Assembly (NCBI RefSeq): GCF_023973145.1
Contig: NZ_CP099546.1
Location: forward strand, 1,798,001-1,862,000
Direction of reading: 5' to 3'
DNA: 64,000 nucleotides
Source of the DNA: Natronosalvus vescus
GTDB lineage: Archaea; Halobacteriota; Halobacteria; Halobacteriales; Natrialbaceae
Notes under the pieces: model-generated
Database searches by the model: none
What the model was told of the DNA's origin: nothing
What the model saw: the letters and a program-made list of their open reading frames with translations, nothing else
Shown here: piece by piece, positions 1 through 8,060 of the stretch
How positions within the stretch are numbered: position 1 is the first letter of the stretch
Layout: every line of letters starts with the position of its first letter
Program-made: the position numbers and the translations under genes

Positions 1-1
1 G

Positions 2-1252
2 TTCAACGCGATGGTCGAGGAACTCGAGGAAACGACGAGCCACGTCAAGGCGTTCGCCCACGAGGTGGCGACGGCCAGCGAGGAGGTCACCGCGAGCGCG
101 GAGGAGGTTCGCTCGGCGTCCGAGCAGGTGACCGCCTCAGTCCAGGAGATTTCCGACGGCGCTGATCGCCAGCACGAGGAACTCGCGGCGGTCTCGAGCG
201 AGATGGAGGGACTGTCGACGACGACCGAGGAGATCGCCGCATCCTCGAACGAGGTGGCAGACATCGCCGAGCGCACGGCCCAGACCGGTCGAAAGGGCCG
301 GGCGGCCGCTCAGGAGGCTATCGACGGGATGGCCGAGATCGAAGCCGAGTCCGAAGACGCCGTCGAAGCGATCGCCGCCCTCGAGGCGGAGATGGAACAG
401 ATCGACGAACTCGTCGAGTTCATCTCCGACATCGCCCGGGAGACGAACATGCTCGCGCTCAACGCGAACATCGAGGCCTCCCGCGGCGGCAGCGGCGAGG
501 ATCGCGAGAGCGGCTTCGCGGTCGTTGCCGCCCAGGTCAAGGAACTCGCTGCTGACGCGAAGACGACCGCCGACGACATCGAGGATCGACTGGAAGGGAT
601 CACCGACCAGACGCACACGACGGCCGCCGAAATCGAGGGGACGGCCGATCGAATCGCCGCTCACAGCGAGTCGATCGAGAACGCGGTGGCGGCGCTCGAC
701 GAAATTTCGCGGTACGCCCAGCAAACCAACGACGGCGTGCAGGAAATTTCGGCGGCGACCGAACAGCAGGCGGCGTCGACACAGGAGGCGGTCTCCATGG
801 TTTCGAGTGCGACGGGGATTGCGGATTCGACCTCGCGGGAATCCCAGCACGTGGCAGCCGCGGCCGAAGAACAGACCTCCGCGCTCTCGGAGGTCACCAC
901 GAGCGCGAGTTCGCTGACCGATCAGGCCGCCCAGCTCAGTGTGGCTCTCGAGCGGTTCGAGACGGACACCGACCGTGCGGATACGGAAGCGGATTCGGAT
1001 GCTGAATCGCCGCCAGCGGTCGAGTCACCGGACGTCGCCCGATTGACGGCCGCTTCCGAGTCGTTGAGCGAAACCGGTGACCACCGAGACGAGCCACCGA
1101 TCCTCGACGACGCAGACGAGGACGCGAACGGTTCGGATGACGAAAGTGGGACGACTTACGAAGCTGAGGATACGGTTAAATCGGTCGACAGCACAACGAC
1201 TGACGAAGACGGCGCTGACATGTTCACCTTCGGCGACACCGAGGACGAATAG
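2..1252 (+). CDS. Methyl-accepting chemotaxis transducer, C-terminal part (5' truncated by window edge)
   Basis: This is the cytoplasmic signalling part of a haloarchaeal transducer (Htr/MCP), which relays sensor input to CheA and CheW. The frame is open to the left edge, so the start, sensor and most of any HAMP domain lie outside. A long Ala/Glu/Ser-rich coiled coil runs through the visible part. The conserved hairpin tip, around visible residues 140-180, reads IARETNMLALNANIEASR followed by GFAVVAAQVKELA, the MCP signature. Flanking Glu/Gln/Ala patches are typical methylation regions. The last ~95 residues are an acidic, disordered tail. No chemotaxis genes are adjacent, so the stimulus cannot be inferred. 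Confidence 0.95.
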   Translation, partial: FNAMVEELEETTSHVKAFAHEVATASEEVTASAEEVRSASEQVTASVQEISDGADRQHEELAAVSSEMEGLSTTTEEIAASSNEVADIAERTAQTGRKGRAAAQEAIDGMAEIEAESEDAVEAIAALEAEMEQIDELVEFISDIARETNMLALNANIEASRGGSGEDRESGFAVVAAQVKELAADAKTTADDIEDRLEGITDQTHTTAAEIEGTADRIAAHSESIENAVAALDEISRYAQQTNDGVQEISAATEQQAASTQEAVSMVSSATGIADSTSRESQHVAAAAEEQTSALSEVTTSASSLTDQAAQLSVALERFETDTDRADTEADSDAESPPAVESPDVARLTAASESLSETGDHRDEPPILDDADEDANGSDDESGTTYEAEDTVKSVDSTTTDEDGADMFTFGDTEDE

Positions 1253-1452
1253 TTGGGATAGACTCCAGCCGATCGCTGAACGGTCTGTTCGCCCCTGGAT
1301 CCTGGCTCGAACCGTTTTCACGTGGACAGTGGACGCACGAACACGTACCTGCTCGAGACGTCTCTCTACCGTTCGAGATCGGAAAATAATCCCCACGTCG
1401 AAGAGCCAATCCACCGGTTACCGCGTGGTGGGGTCAGCGAGCGGTTTCCGCC

Positions 1453-2736
1453 CTACGTCCCGTGATCCCACGAGCCCATGTACTCGCGCTGGACGTCGGT
1501 CAGGTCGTCGAACTCCACGCCGTCGGCCGCGAGTTTGATCTCGGCGATTTTCCTGTCTAACTCGTCGGGCACGTCGTGGACGCCCGCGTCGTAGTCCTCA
1601 CCGTTATCGACCAGCTCGCGCACACACGCCGCCTGGACGCCGAAGGACTGATCCATGACCTCGACCGGGTGGCCCAGCGAGACCGGGGCCGCTAGGTTCA
1701 CGAGTCGCCCCTCCGCGATGACGTTCAGCCGACGTCCGTCCGCGAGTTCGTACGCGTCCACGCCGTCACGGGCCTCGTAGCGGTCGGCAGCGAGGTCGTT
1801 GAGCGCCTCGAGGTCGATCTCGATGTCGAAGTGGCCCGCGTTGGCCAGCAAGACGCCGTCCTGCATGACTTCGAAGTGCTCCTCGACGATGACGTCGCGG
1901 TTGCCCGTGGTCGTGATGAATACGTCGCCGACCTCTGCTGCGTCGGCCATCGGCATCACGTCGTAGCCCTCCATGTGGGCCTCGAGGGCGCGGCGAGGCT
2001 CGACTTCGGTGACTATGACGTTCGCGTTCTGACCTGCTGCTTTCCGGGCGACGCCTTTGCCACAGTAACCGAAGCCAGCGACGACGACGTTCTTGCTGGC
2101 CCACGAGAGGTTCGTGGTCATCGCGATGCTCGCGAGGGAGGACTCGCCGGTGCCGTGGATGTTGTCGAACAGCCGCTTCATCGGGGTGTCGTTGACGGCG
2201 AAGACTGGATACTCGAGGGCTCCGTCGTCGTCCATCGCGCGCAGGCGGTGGACACCCGTGGTGGTCTCTTCGGCCCCGCCGACGATGCCGTCGATGAGTT
2301 CGGGGTAGTCCTCGTGGATAGCGGCGACGAGATCCATCCCGTCGTCGACGGTGATCGTCGGCTCGAGGTCGATCGTGGCGTGAATCGCGTCGTAGTACCC
2401 CTGATCGTCGACGCCGCGTTTGGCGTAGCTCGTGATGTTCTCGTGGGTGTCGAGCGCCGCGCTCACGTCGTCGTGGGTCGACAGCGGGTTGCAGCCGGTG
2501 ACGGCGACCTCGGCGCCGCCGTCAGCTAGCACTTCGACGAGGATCGCCGTCTTGGCTTCGACGTGCATGGCCATCGCGATGCGCTCGCCTGCGAGAGGCT
2601 GGTCGGCCTCGAACTCCTCGCGGATGGCCGCCATAATCGGCATGTGCTGGGCCGCCCAGTCCATCTTGCGTCGCCCCTCTCGCTGGGCCGACTCGAGATC
2701 CGATAGCTGCTCGCTGATCGGTGGGTAGTCGTTCAT
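1453..2736 (-). CDS. ahcY: S-adenosylhomocysteine hydrolase (adenosylhomocysteinase)
   Basis: It hydrolyses S-adenosylhomocysteine to homocysteine and adenosine, removing the product inhibitor of SAM-dependent methyltransferases. The 427-aa protein carries the family motif EETTTGVHRL (about residues 156-165), NDTPMKRLFDN with the substrate-site Lys, and the NAD loop GFGYCGKGVARK (about 221-232). Its length fits the shorter archaeal/bacterial form. I start at MNDYPPISEQ because the family begins there; a 56-residue upstream extension in the same frame is unlike it. A TTTTGA-type TATA lies near 2762-2767. The MTA/SAH deaminase lies two genes away, on the same strand and in the same pathway. Confidence 0.95.
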   Translation of the reverse strand: MNDYPPISEQLSDLESAQREGRRKMDWAAQHMPIMAAIREEFEADQPLAGERIAMAMHVEAKTAILVEVLADGGAEVAVTGCNPLSTHDDVSAALDTHENITSYAKRGVDDQGYYDAIHATIDLEPTITVDDGMDLVAAIHEDYPELIDGIVGGAEETTTGVHRLRAMDDDGALEYPVFAVNDTPMKRLFDNIHGTGESSLASIAMTTNLSWASKNVVVAGFGYCGKGVARKAAGQNANVIVTEVEPRRALEAHMEGYDVMPMADAAEVGDVFITTTGNRDVIVEEHFEVMQDGVLLANAGHFDIEIDLEALNDLAADRYEARDGVDAYELADGRRLNVIAEGRLVNLAAPVSLGHPVEVMDQSFGVQAACVRELVDNGEDYDAGVHDVPDELDRKIAEIKLAADGVEFDDLTDVQREYMGSWDHGT

Positions 2737-3004
2737 AGCTCGACAGACGACAAGGGCGCTCAAAACCCTACCGAAGGCGGCTTCCGAGGATGGGTTCTCC
2801 GTTGGAGTGGACTGTACGGCGGAAAATCGTCGAAAACGGAATACAGCGGACGTGCGGTACGGGGTGGGTGCCTCTGGAAGCGTGCTCGAGTGGGGTACCG
2901 TCACGCCAGCGGTGCAGTGCCCGCGTTTGACGGCGATATCGACGCCGAAACCGAACGCGGGTGGGTTACGTTACGAGTTGGTGTGTCCGAAAGTTGACGT
3001 CCGA

Positions 3005-3775
3005 TCAGGCGTCCTCGACGTCGTCGCCGTCGTCACCGTCTTCTTCCTCGTCGGCGTCAGCTTCTTCCGTGTCATCGCCACCAGGGCCAGCGTTGGCTGG
3101 TGGGCCGCGCTCGTCATCGTCGTCCTCGGATCCCGCGTGTTCAGGTGGGCCGCGTTCGTCATCGTCACCGTCCTCTGCGTCGTCACCGGAGCCAGCGTGG
3201 GCTGGGGGGCCGCGTTCATCGTCAGCCGGTGGGCCAGCGTGGGATGGCGGGCCAGCGTGTTCTGGCGCGTCACCGGGGTTGTTCTCGATCACGAAGTTCG
3301 CCACGGCGATGCCGAACGGACCGTCCGTGTCGTCTTTGTTCTCATCGACGAACTGTGAGACGAGCGCACCGAAGGAGCCGGGTTGCTCGTCCTCATCGTC
3401 GCTGTCCTCGTCGTCCGCGGCCTCGAGGGTTACCGTAATCTCATCGCTCAACCCGCCGGTGGAGGCGGCGAGTGTGACGTTGACGGAGTCGTTCGGCGTT
3501 ACCAACTCGACCGATCCGCTTTCGTCGGTCGTGTAGTTGCCGACGCCCTCGTAGGTGTCGTTCTCATCTTCGAGCGAGACCTCGAGCGTGGTGTTTTCGA
3601 CAGCGGTGTCGTTGTGCGTGACCGTCACGACAACGCCGTCGGTCTGGTCGACGTCGATCGAAAGGTCGTCGTTCGTTGCAGCCGTCGCGGCTCCGGCCGC
3701 CGCACCGAGTGGGGCCAGCACCGCGAATATCATGGCCGCAGCCAGTGCCACTGCGGTGAGTGTGTGTCGTTGCAT
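3005..3775 (-). CDS. Secreted acidic protein with GPP/HAG repeats
   Basis: This is a predicted exported protein of 256 aa with unknown function. The start MQRHTLTAVALA begins a Sec-type signal peptide (residues ~1-32, hydrophobic core LAAAMIFAVLAPLG). A Thr/Val/Asn-rich beta-sandwich-like segment follows (~35-130), with several N-glycosylation sequons. Two short repeats come next (FGALVSQFVDEN and FGIAVANFVIEN). The last third alternates acidic stretches with ERGPPxHAG units. No membrane anchor is visible at the C-terminus. A TTTATG box at 3803-3808 is well placed for a leaderless start at 3775. The repeat region resembles a multi-copy haloarchaeal surface family that I know only as uncharacterised. 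Confidence 0.75.
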   Translation of the reverse strand: MQRHTLTAVALAAAMIFAVLAPLGAAAGAATAATNDDLSIDVDQTDGVVVTVTHNDTAVENTTLEVSLEDENDTYEGVGNYTTDESGSVELVTPNDSVNVTLAASTGGLSDEITVTLEAADDEDSDDEDEQPGSFGALVSQFVDENKDDTDGPFGIAVANFVIENNPGDAPEHAGPPSHAGPPADDERGPPAHAGSGDDAEDGDDDERGPPEHAGSEDDDDERGPPANAGPGGDDTEEADADEEEDGDDGDDVEDA

Positions 3776-3989
3776 CCAAATGGTACGGGGCCGACGACCC
3801 TCATAAACCCCGTCAGCAGTTCGGTTCCGTTGGGGGTCGTTTTTAGGCACTCAAAACGGTTTTTAGCGTTTATCGGATTCTGTGAACGTTTAGATTCCGT
3901 TCACAACCTCTTCGGATCGATCGCCCGTTTACGTTCCTGCTAAGACGGAAGAACAGGAAACACCTGCAGAGATCTCTCGAGACACACCT

Positions 3990-5282
3990 TCAGACGCGAT
4001 CGAGCACGTCCGTCGCGTGCGTGCGTGCTCGCTCGAGGACAGCACCCTCGTCGAGCGTCTGTACCTCGCGCTCGCGCATCAGCACCTGTCCGTCACAGAC
4101 GGTGTGGCGGACGTCGCTCGCGCTGGCGGCGTATGCCAGGTGACTCACCGCGTCGTGAGCGGGCGTCAGGTGCGGGCTCTCGAGGTCGATTACGGCGAAA
4201 TCGGCCGCCCCGCCGACCTCGATTCGACCGGTCTCGAGACCGATGGCGTCGGCGCTGCCGGCGGTGAGCATGTCGGCGACCGCCGGTGCGGGGACGGCGC
4301 TGGCGTCGTCGGCCGCGAGTTTGCCGAGCATCGCCGCGTCGCGGGCCTCGTCGAGCATCGAGAGGTCGTTGTTGGAGGCCGCGCCGTCGGTGCCGAGACC
4401 GACCGTGACGCCCGCGTCGAGCAGTTGCTGGACGGGGGCCATCCCGCTTGCGAGTTTCATGTTCGAGGCCGGGCAGTGGACAACGCTCGCCCCCGACGCC
4501 GCGAGGAGGTCGATCTCCCGGTCGTCCAGGTGGACGCCGTGGGCCAGAAAGTCGCCCTCCTCGAGCATCCCGAGGTCGGCGGCGTACTCGAGCGGGCGGA
4601 CGCCGCGTTCCTCGACGATGGGGTCGACCTCGTCGGTCGATTCGTTGGCGTGATAGTGCAACGGGACGCCGGCGTCGCGTGCTTTCGGGACGAACTCCGA
4701 CAGGACGTCCTCGGAGACCGTTGTCAGCGAGTGGGGCATGAACGCACTCGAGATGCGCCCCTCCGCGGCCCCGTCGAGTTCGATCGCCATTTCCAGACCC
4801 TCCTCGGCGTCGGCGCGTGCGTCCGCCTCGTCCTTGCCGACGGTGACGATGCCGTGGCCGAGTCGGGCGCGAACGCCAGCCTGCTCGACGACGGAGGCGA
4901 TTTCTGGCATCTCGAAGTACATGTCCGCGAACGTGGTGACGCCGCCTTTGATGAACTCGAGGACGCCCAACTCGGCCCCGACACGGATGTCCTCGGCCGT
5001 GAGCGCGGCTTCGACGGGCCAGATGTCCTCTTGCAGCCAGGCGTCGAGGGGTTTGTCGTCGGCGTACCCCCGCAGGAGCGTCATCGCGACGTGGGTGTGG
5101 CCGTTGACGAAGCCGGGCGTGACCAGACAGCCCGAGGCGTCGAGGGTTTCGTCGGCCCCGCTCCCGAGGTCATGGCCGATCTCGAGGATCTCGCCGCTCG
5201 TCTGCTCGACCAGTACGTCCGCGCGTTCGACGGTGTGGTCCGGCCGGAGGAGGTCGCCGCCGGTGATCGCCAGCGTTGTCAT
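3990..5282 (-). CDS. mtaD: 5-methylthioadenosine / S-adenosylhomocysteine deaminase (amidohydrolase)
   Basis: This 430-aa metal-dependent amidohydrolase deaminates MTA, SAH or related adenosyl compounds to their inosine forms. Visible motifs are the zinc HxH in GHTHVAMTLLRG (~60-71), HYHANE, LAHGVHLD and the metal Asp in LGTDGAASNNDLSMLDE. These are the arrangement of the MtaD/SsnA/TrzN branch. The gene lies downstream of ahcY on the same strand, separated by the secreted-protein gene. This suggests a shared role in clearing SAH, possibly through S-inosylhomocysteine as reported in methanogens. A TTAA box at 5309-5312 on the coding strand fits a leaderless start. Guanine or chlorohydrolase-type activity cannot be excluded. 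Confidence 0.88.
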   Translation of the reverse strand: MTTLAITGGDLLRPDHTVERADVLVEQTSGEILEIGHDLGSGADETLDASGCLVTPGFVNGHTHVAMTLLRGYADDKPLDAWLQEDIWPVEAALTAEDIRVGAELGVLEFIKGGVTTFADMYFEMPEIASVVEQAGVRARLGHGIVTVGKDEADARADAEEGLEMAIELDGAAEGRISSAFMPHSLTTVSEDVLSEFVPKARDAGVPLHYHANESTDEVDPIVEERGVRPLEYAADLGMLEEGDFLAHGVHLDDREIDLLAASGASVVHCPASNMKLASGMAPVQQLLDAGVTVGLGTDGAASNNDLSMLDEARDAAMLGKLAADDASAVPAPAVADMLTAGSADAIGLETGRIEVGGAADFAVIDLESPHLTPAHDAVSHLAYAASASDVRHTVCDGQVLMREREVQTLDEGAVLERARTHATDVLDRV

Positions 5283-5308
5283 TGTTCGATGTTTCGGCGG
5301 GGTGGGCC

Positions 5309-5312
5309 TTAA
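5309..5312 (-). promoter_or_regulatory. TATA box of the deaminase gene
   Basis: On the minus strand the sequence reads ATTAAGG. Its centre is 27-28 nt from the ATG at 5282, the spacing of a leaderless haloarchaeal promoter. Confidence 0.55.
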
Positions 5313-5430
5313 TCTGGCGTCTCGAGTTCGTCGGTAATTTCTGCCTTGTGGGCGGCGTGGTGGCCTCGTAGTGCATGGATCCAGAAGTGTAGGGCATTTC
5401 TGCGGACGGACACGGATTGGAAATGCAATG

Positions 5431-5487
5431 CTACAGAAAGTGTGCCTATGGCGGTAGTAGTGTATTACTACCGAAAGTATAGCTATG
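5431..5487 (+). repeat. Duplicated 20-nt promoter-like element around a 7-bp hairpin
   Basis: Two 20-nt copies (5431-5450 and 5468-5487) agree at 16 of 20 positions and share GAAAGT and CTATG. Between and overlapping them is a perfect inverted repeat, GGTAGTA (5453-5459), loop GTGTAT, TACTACC (5466-5472). The second copy contains CGAAAGTATAG, which looks like a BRE plus TATA. It could be an upstream promoter or a repressor site for the PLP enzyme gene at 5569. Confidence 0.5.
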
Positions 5488-5537
5488 TAGACCCCACTCG
5501 ATGGTGGTGCACTGACCGCCTCACCGAGAGCCAGTAG

Positions 5538-5543
5538 TATAAG
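5538..5543 (+). promoter_or_regulatory. TATA box of the PLP enzyme gene
   Basis: TATAAG lies 26 nt before the ATG at 5569, consistent with a leaderless transcript starting at or just before the codon. Confidence 0.6.
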
Positions 5544-5568
5544 TGGCGGCCGACCGTTCCCCCGCTCG

Positions 5569-7035
5569 ATGGCCCCCGAGGACTCCCTGGCAACCCGTCA
5601 CCGATCGCTCGCCGACCCGTCGATCACCTACCCGCTCGAGCCGGCACTTACGGCCGGCTGTCCGGAGACGAGCACCGACGAGATCCAGTACCCCGTGGGC
5701 GTCGATTACGACTACGACGCCGTCGATCCCGGACTGTTCGATCCCGCCGGTTCGACGTGGGGGACGCCGGGGCTCGAGCGCTGGCAACCCCTCCTTCCTC
5801 CGCTCGCAGCCGACACGCTCGGTGAGGGGAACACACCGTTGCTTCCGGTGGACGACCTCGAGAACTGGCTCGGTCTCGAGTCCTGGCACGAGCCAGCAGG
5901 AGCATCGAACGCCGATGGCGGCTCCGACACGACGGTGTTCCTCAAAGACGAGTCCCAGAACCCGACCTGGAGCCACAAGGATCGGCTCAACCGCTGTACG
6001 GTCAGCGCGGCCGTTCGCGAGGATGCTGCGGGTGTCGTCGCCTCGTCGACGGGCAACCACGGCGCTGCGGCCGCCGCCTACGCCGCTCGAGCCGGCCTCC
6101 CCTGCGTCGTCTTCACCGCGCCACGGACGCCCGCGGCGGTGCAGGCGTTCATCCGGAGCTACGGCGCGGTCGTCCTCGCCGTCGACGACATCGACGCTCG
6201 TCAGCTCGCGGTCGACCGGCTGACCGAGGAGCACGGCTTCCACCCCGTCAGCAGCCGCACCGCCGTCCACACCGGCCACGCCTGGGGGCCGGAGGGGTAC
6301 AAGACGATCGCTTTCGAACTGTACTGCCAGTTCGGCGGGGCGGTTCCGGGCACGGTCGTCATCCCGACGTGCTACGCGGAACTGCTCTACGGCGTCTGGA
6401 AGGGGTTTCGCGAACTCGAGCATCTCGACGTCGTCGATCGAACCCCGCGGATGGTCGCCTGCGAACCAGGCGTCCGGGCACCACTCTGTCGCGCCCTCGA
6501 GTCAGGGGCCGAGGTCGCCCACGTCGAGGCCGAGCCGACCGAGGCGTACTCCATCAAGGCAACGACCAGCAGCGTCCGCGGGCTGCGGGCGATCCGCGAG
6601 AGCGACGGCATCGCCGTCGGCTTCTCGGAGGCCCACCTCGAGGCCGCCCAGCACCGACTCGCCCAGACAGGCTTCTGGCAGGAGTCCTCCGGCGCGGCAG
6701 GGTTCGCGGGACTTCGGGCGCTGACCGACGTCCTCGACGGGAACGCAGCCGGAAATTCCGCCGCTCGAGCGGTGGCCGCCGACGGAACCGAACTCGAGAA
6801 CCAGCGACTCGAACTCGAGCTCGAGACCCCCGTCGCCGTGGTCGCGACCTCGAGCGGCTTCAAAGACGGCGCTGCGCTCCCGGGCGATCGGATGGGTGGA
6901 GCGATCGACGGAGTGGACGAGACCGCCGACGGCCGACAGGGAGGGGCCGGCGGCTGGTTCCTGGCACCAGCGGTCGACCCCACCTGGGAAGCGATTCGAG
7001 AAGCGCTCGAGGCACACGATGGGGTGCCGGTCTGA
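5569..7035 (+). CDS. Threonine-synthase-like PLP-dependent enzyme
   Basis: This 488-aa fold-type II PLP enzyme is related to threonine synthase. The Schiff-base Lys is about K137 in SHKDRLN, preceded by FLKDESQNPTW. The phosphate-binding motif is SSTGNHGAAAAAYA. A second conserved Ser/Gly stretch (ESSGAAGFAGLRAL) sits near residue 370. The ~85 residues before GEGNTPLL and an Ala/Glu-rich insertion at ~390-415 enlarge it over canonical ThrC. No homoserine or threonine biosynthesis genes are adjacent, so the substrate is uncertain: threonine synthase or a diverged threonine/serine-acting lyase are possible. Confidence 0.82.
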   Translation: MAPEDSLATRHRSLADPSITYPLEPALTAGCPETSTDEIQYPVGVDYDYDAVDPGLFDPAGSTWGTPGLERWQPLLPPLAADTLGEGNTPLLPVDDLENWLGLESWHEPAGASNADGGSDTTVFLKDESQNPTWSHKDRLNRCTVSAAVREDAAGVVASSTGNHGAAAAAYAARAGLPCVVFTAPRTPAAVQAFIRSYGAVVLAVDDIDARQLAVDRLTEEHGFHPVSSRTAVHTGHAWGPEGYKTIAFELYCQFGGAVPGTVVIPTCYAELLYGVWKGFRELEHLDVVDRTPRMVACEPGVRAPLCRALESGAEVAHVEAEPTEAYSIKATTSSVRGLRAIRESDGIAVGFSEAHLEAAQHRLAQTGFWQESSGAAGFAGLRALTDVLDGNAAGNSAARAVAADGTELENQRLELELETPVAVVATSSGFKDGAALPGDRMGGAIDGVDETADGRQGGAGGWFLAPAVDPTWEAIREALEAHDGVPV

Positions 7036-7116
7036 GTGTAGACAGTGCCCGAGGAGGCCACAGACCCAACTGTCTCAGTCGGCGGATTTATCGCCACGTT
7101 GACCGAACGAATGCGT

Positions 7117-7932
7117 ATGGACACGCAGACGCGTTCACAGTCAACCGTGACCTCGGCCACTGGCCGCCTCGTCCTCGCGTTGACGGCCCTGTCGCTCCTG
7201 ATGGCCGTGTATCTGGGGCTCAGTCAAGAGAGCGCTCTCCCGGCCGTCGGCGCGACGTTGCTCGCGCTTGGGTTCGCCGCGTTTCTCGTCGGCGACGTCG
7301 CTGGGAAGGTTCTTACGCTCGGCGCCCTCGAAGTGAGCTGGGTCGAACACCGTCGGTACGTCGGCTTCGCCGCCGGCACGTTCGGGTTCGGTATCCTCCT
7401 CGGAGTGCTGTTGTACGTCGCCGGCGTCGACCTCCTCGAGTTCTTCCTCGAGATGCTCGGTGAGGAGTTCACCGAGAGCGAGTCGCCAGACCCCGATACC
7501 TTCGAGTTCGACCTCACGGCGGAGTTCTTCATCCTCAACAACACGCCGCCGTTCCTGTTCTCGATTCTGGGTGCCGTTACGCTCGGGCTGTTCACGCTCG
7601 TCGTGATGGTCTTCAACGGTATTTTGATCGGGAACATCGGTGTCGGCGCGGGCGCAGAGATGGGATTCGACCTCATGTTCGTCCTGCTCGTTCCCCACGG
7701 CATTTTCGAACTGACAGCCCTCTTTATCGCCGCTGGCGTCGGATTCCGTCTCGTCCACCGCTTCGCCCAGCGCTTGCGAGGGACTCGAAAGTCGTTCCTC
7801 ACGAAAGCCTACATCTATCGTACGTTGCTGTTCGTATTCTTCGGCTGGCTGTTGCTCGTCCTCGCGGCGTTCGTCGAAGCCTACGTGACGATTGCGCTCG
7901 CCGAATTCCTCTATGGAGATCTGCTCGAGTGA
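7117..7932 (+). CDS. Stage II sporulation protein M-like (SpoIIM/DUF95) membrane protein
   Basis: This is a polytopic membrane protein of about 271 aa with five or six hydrophobic segments. Family signatures are NNTPPFLFSILGAVTLG followed by VMVFNGILIGN, and LLVPHGIFELTALFIAAG. In haloarchaea the family has no link to sporulation; a role in membrane remodelling or transport is only inferred. In-frame ATGs exist at 7045, 7111 and 7117. I prefer 7117 because a TTTA box at 7087-7090 lies about 27 nt upstream, which suits a leaderless message. Confidence 0.82.
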   Translation: MDTQTRSQSTVTSATGRLVLALTALSLLMAVYLGLSQESALPAVGATLLALGFAAFLVGDVAGKVLTLGALEVSWVEHRRYVGFAAGTFGFGILLGVLLYVAGVDLLEFFLEMLGEEFTESESPDPDTFEFDLTAEFFILNNTPPFLFSILGAVTLGLFTLVVMVFNGILIGNIGVGAGAEMGFDLMFVLLVPHGIFELTALFIAAGVGFRLVHRFAQRLRGTRKSFLTKAYIYRTLLFVFFGWLLLVLAAFVEAYVTIALAEFLYGDLLE

Positions 7933-8060
7933 GTGGTGTCGTTCTCTCAGTTGAGTGACTGGCGGTGGTGCCGGTGGGACGCCGACTCGTGCACGTATGC
8001 GACTCACGACATGTGCTGATATTGACAGTAAAACAAATAGTACGTTTTAAACGACTTTCT

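Noticed and set aside
4017-5312. Plus-strand 431-codon open frame opposite the deaminase
   Set aside because: Antisense shadow; the deaminase has all metal ligands on the other strand.
7117-7932. SpoIIM label as a sporulation gene
   Set aside because: Archaea do not sporulate; the fold is shared but the role must differ.
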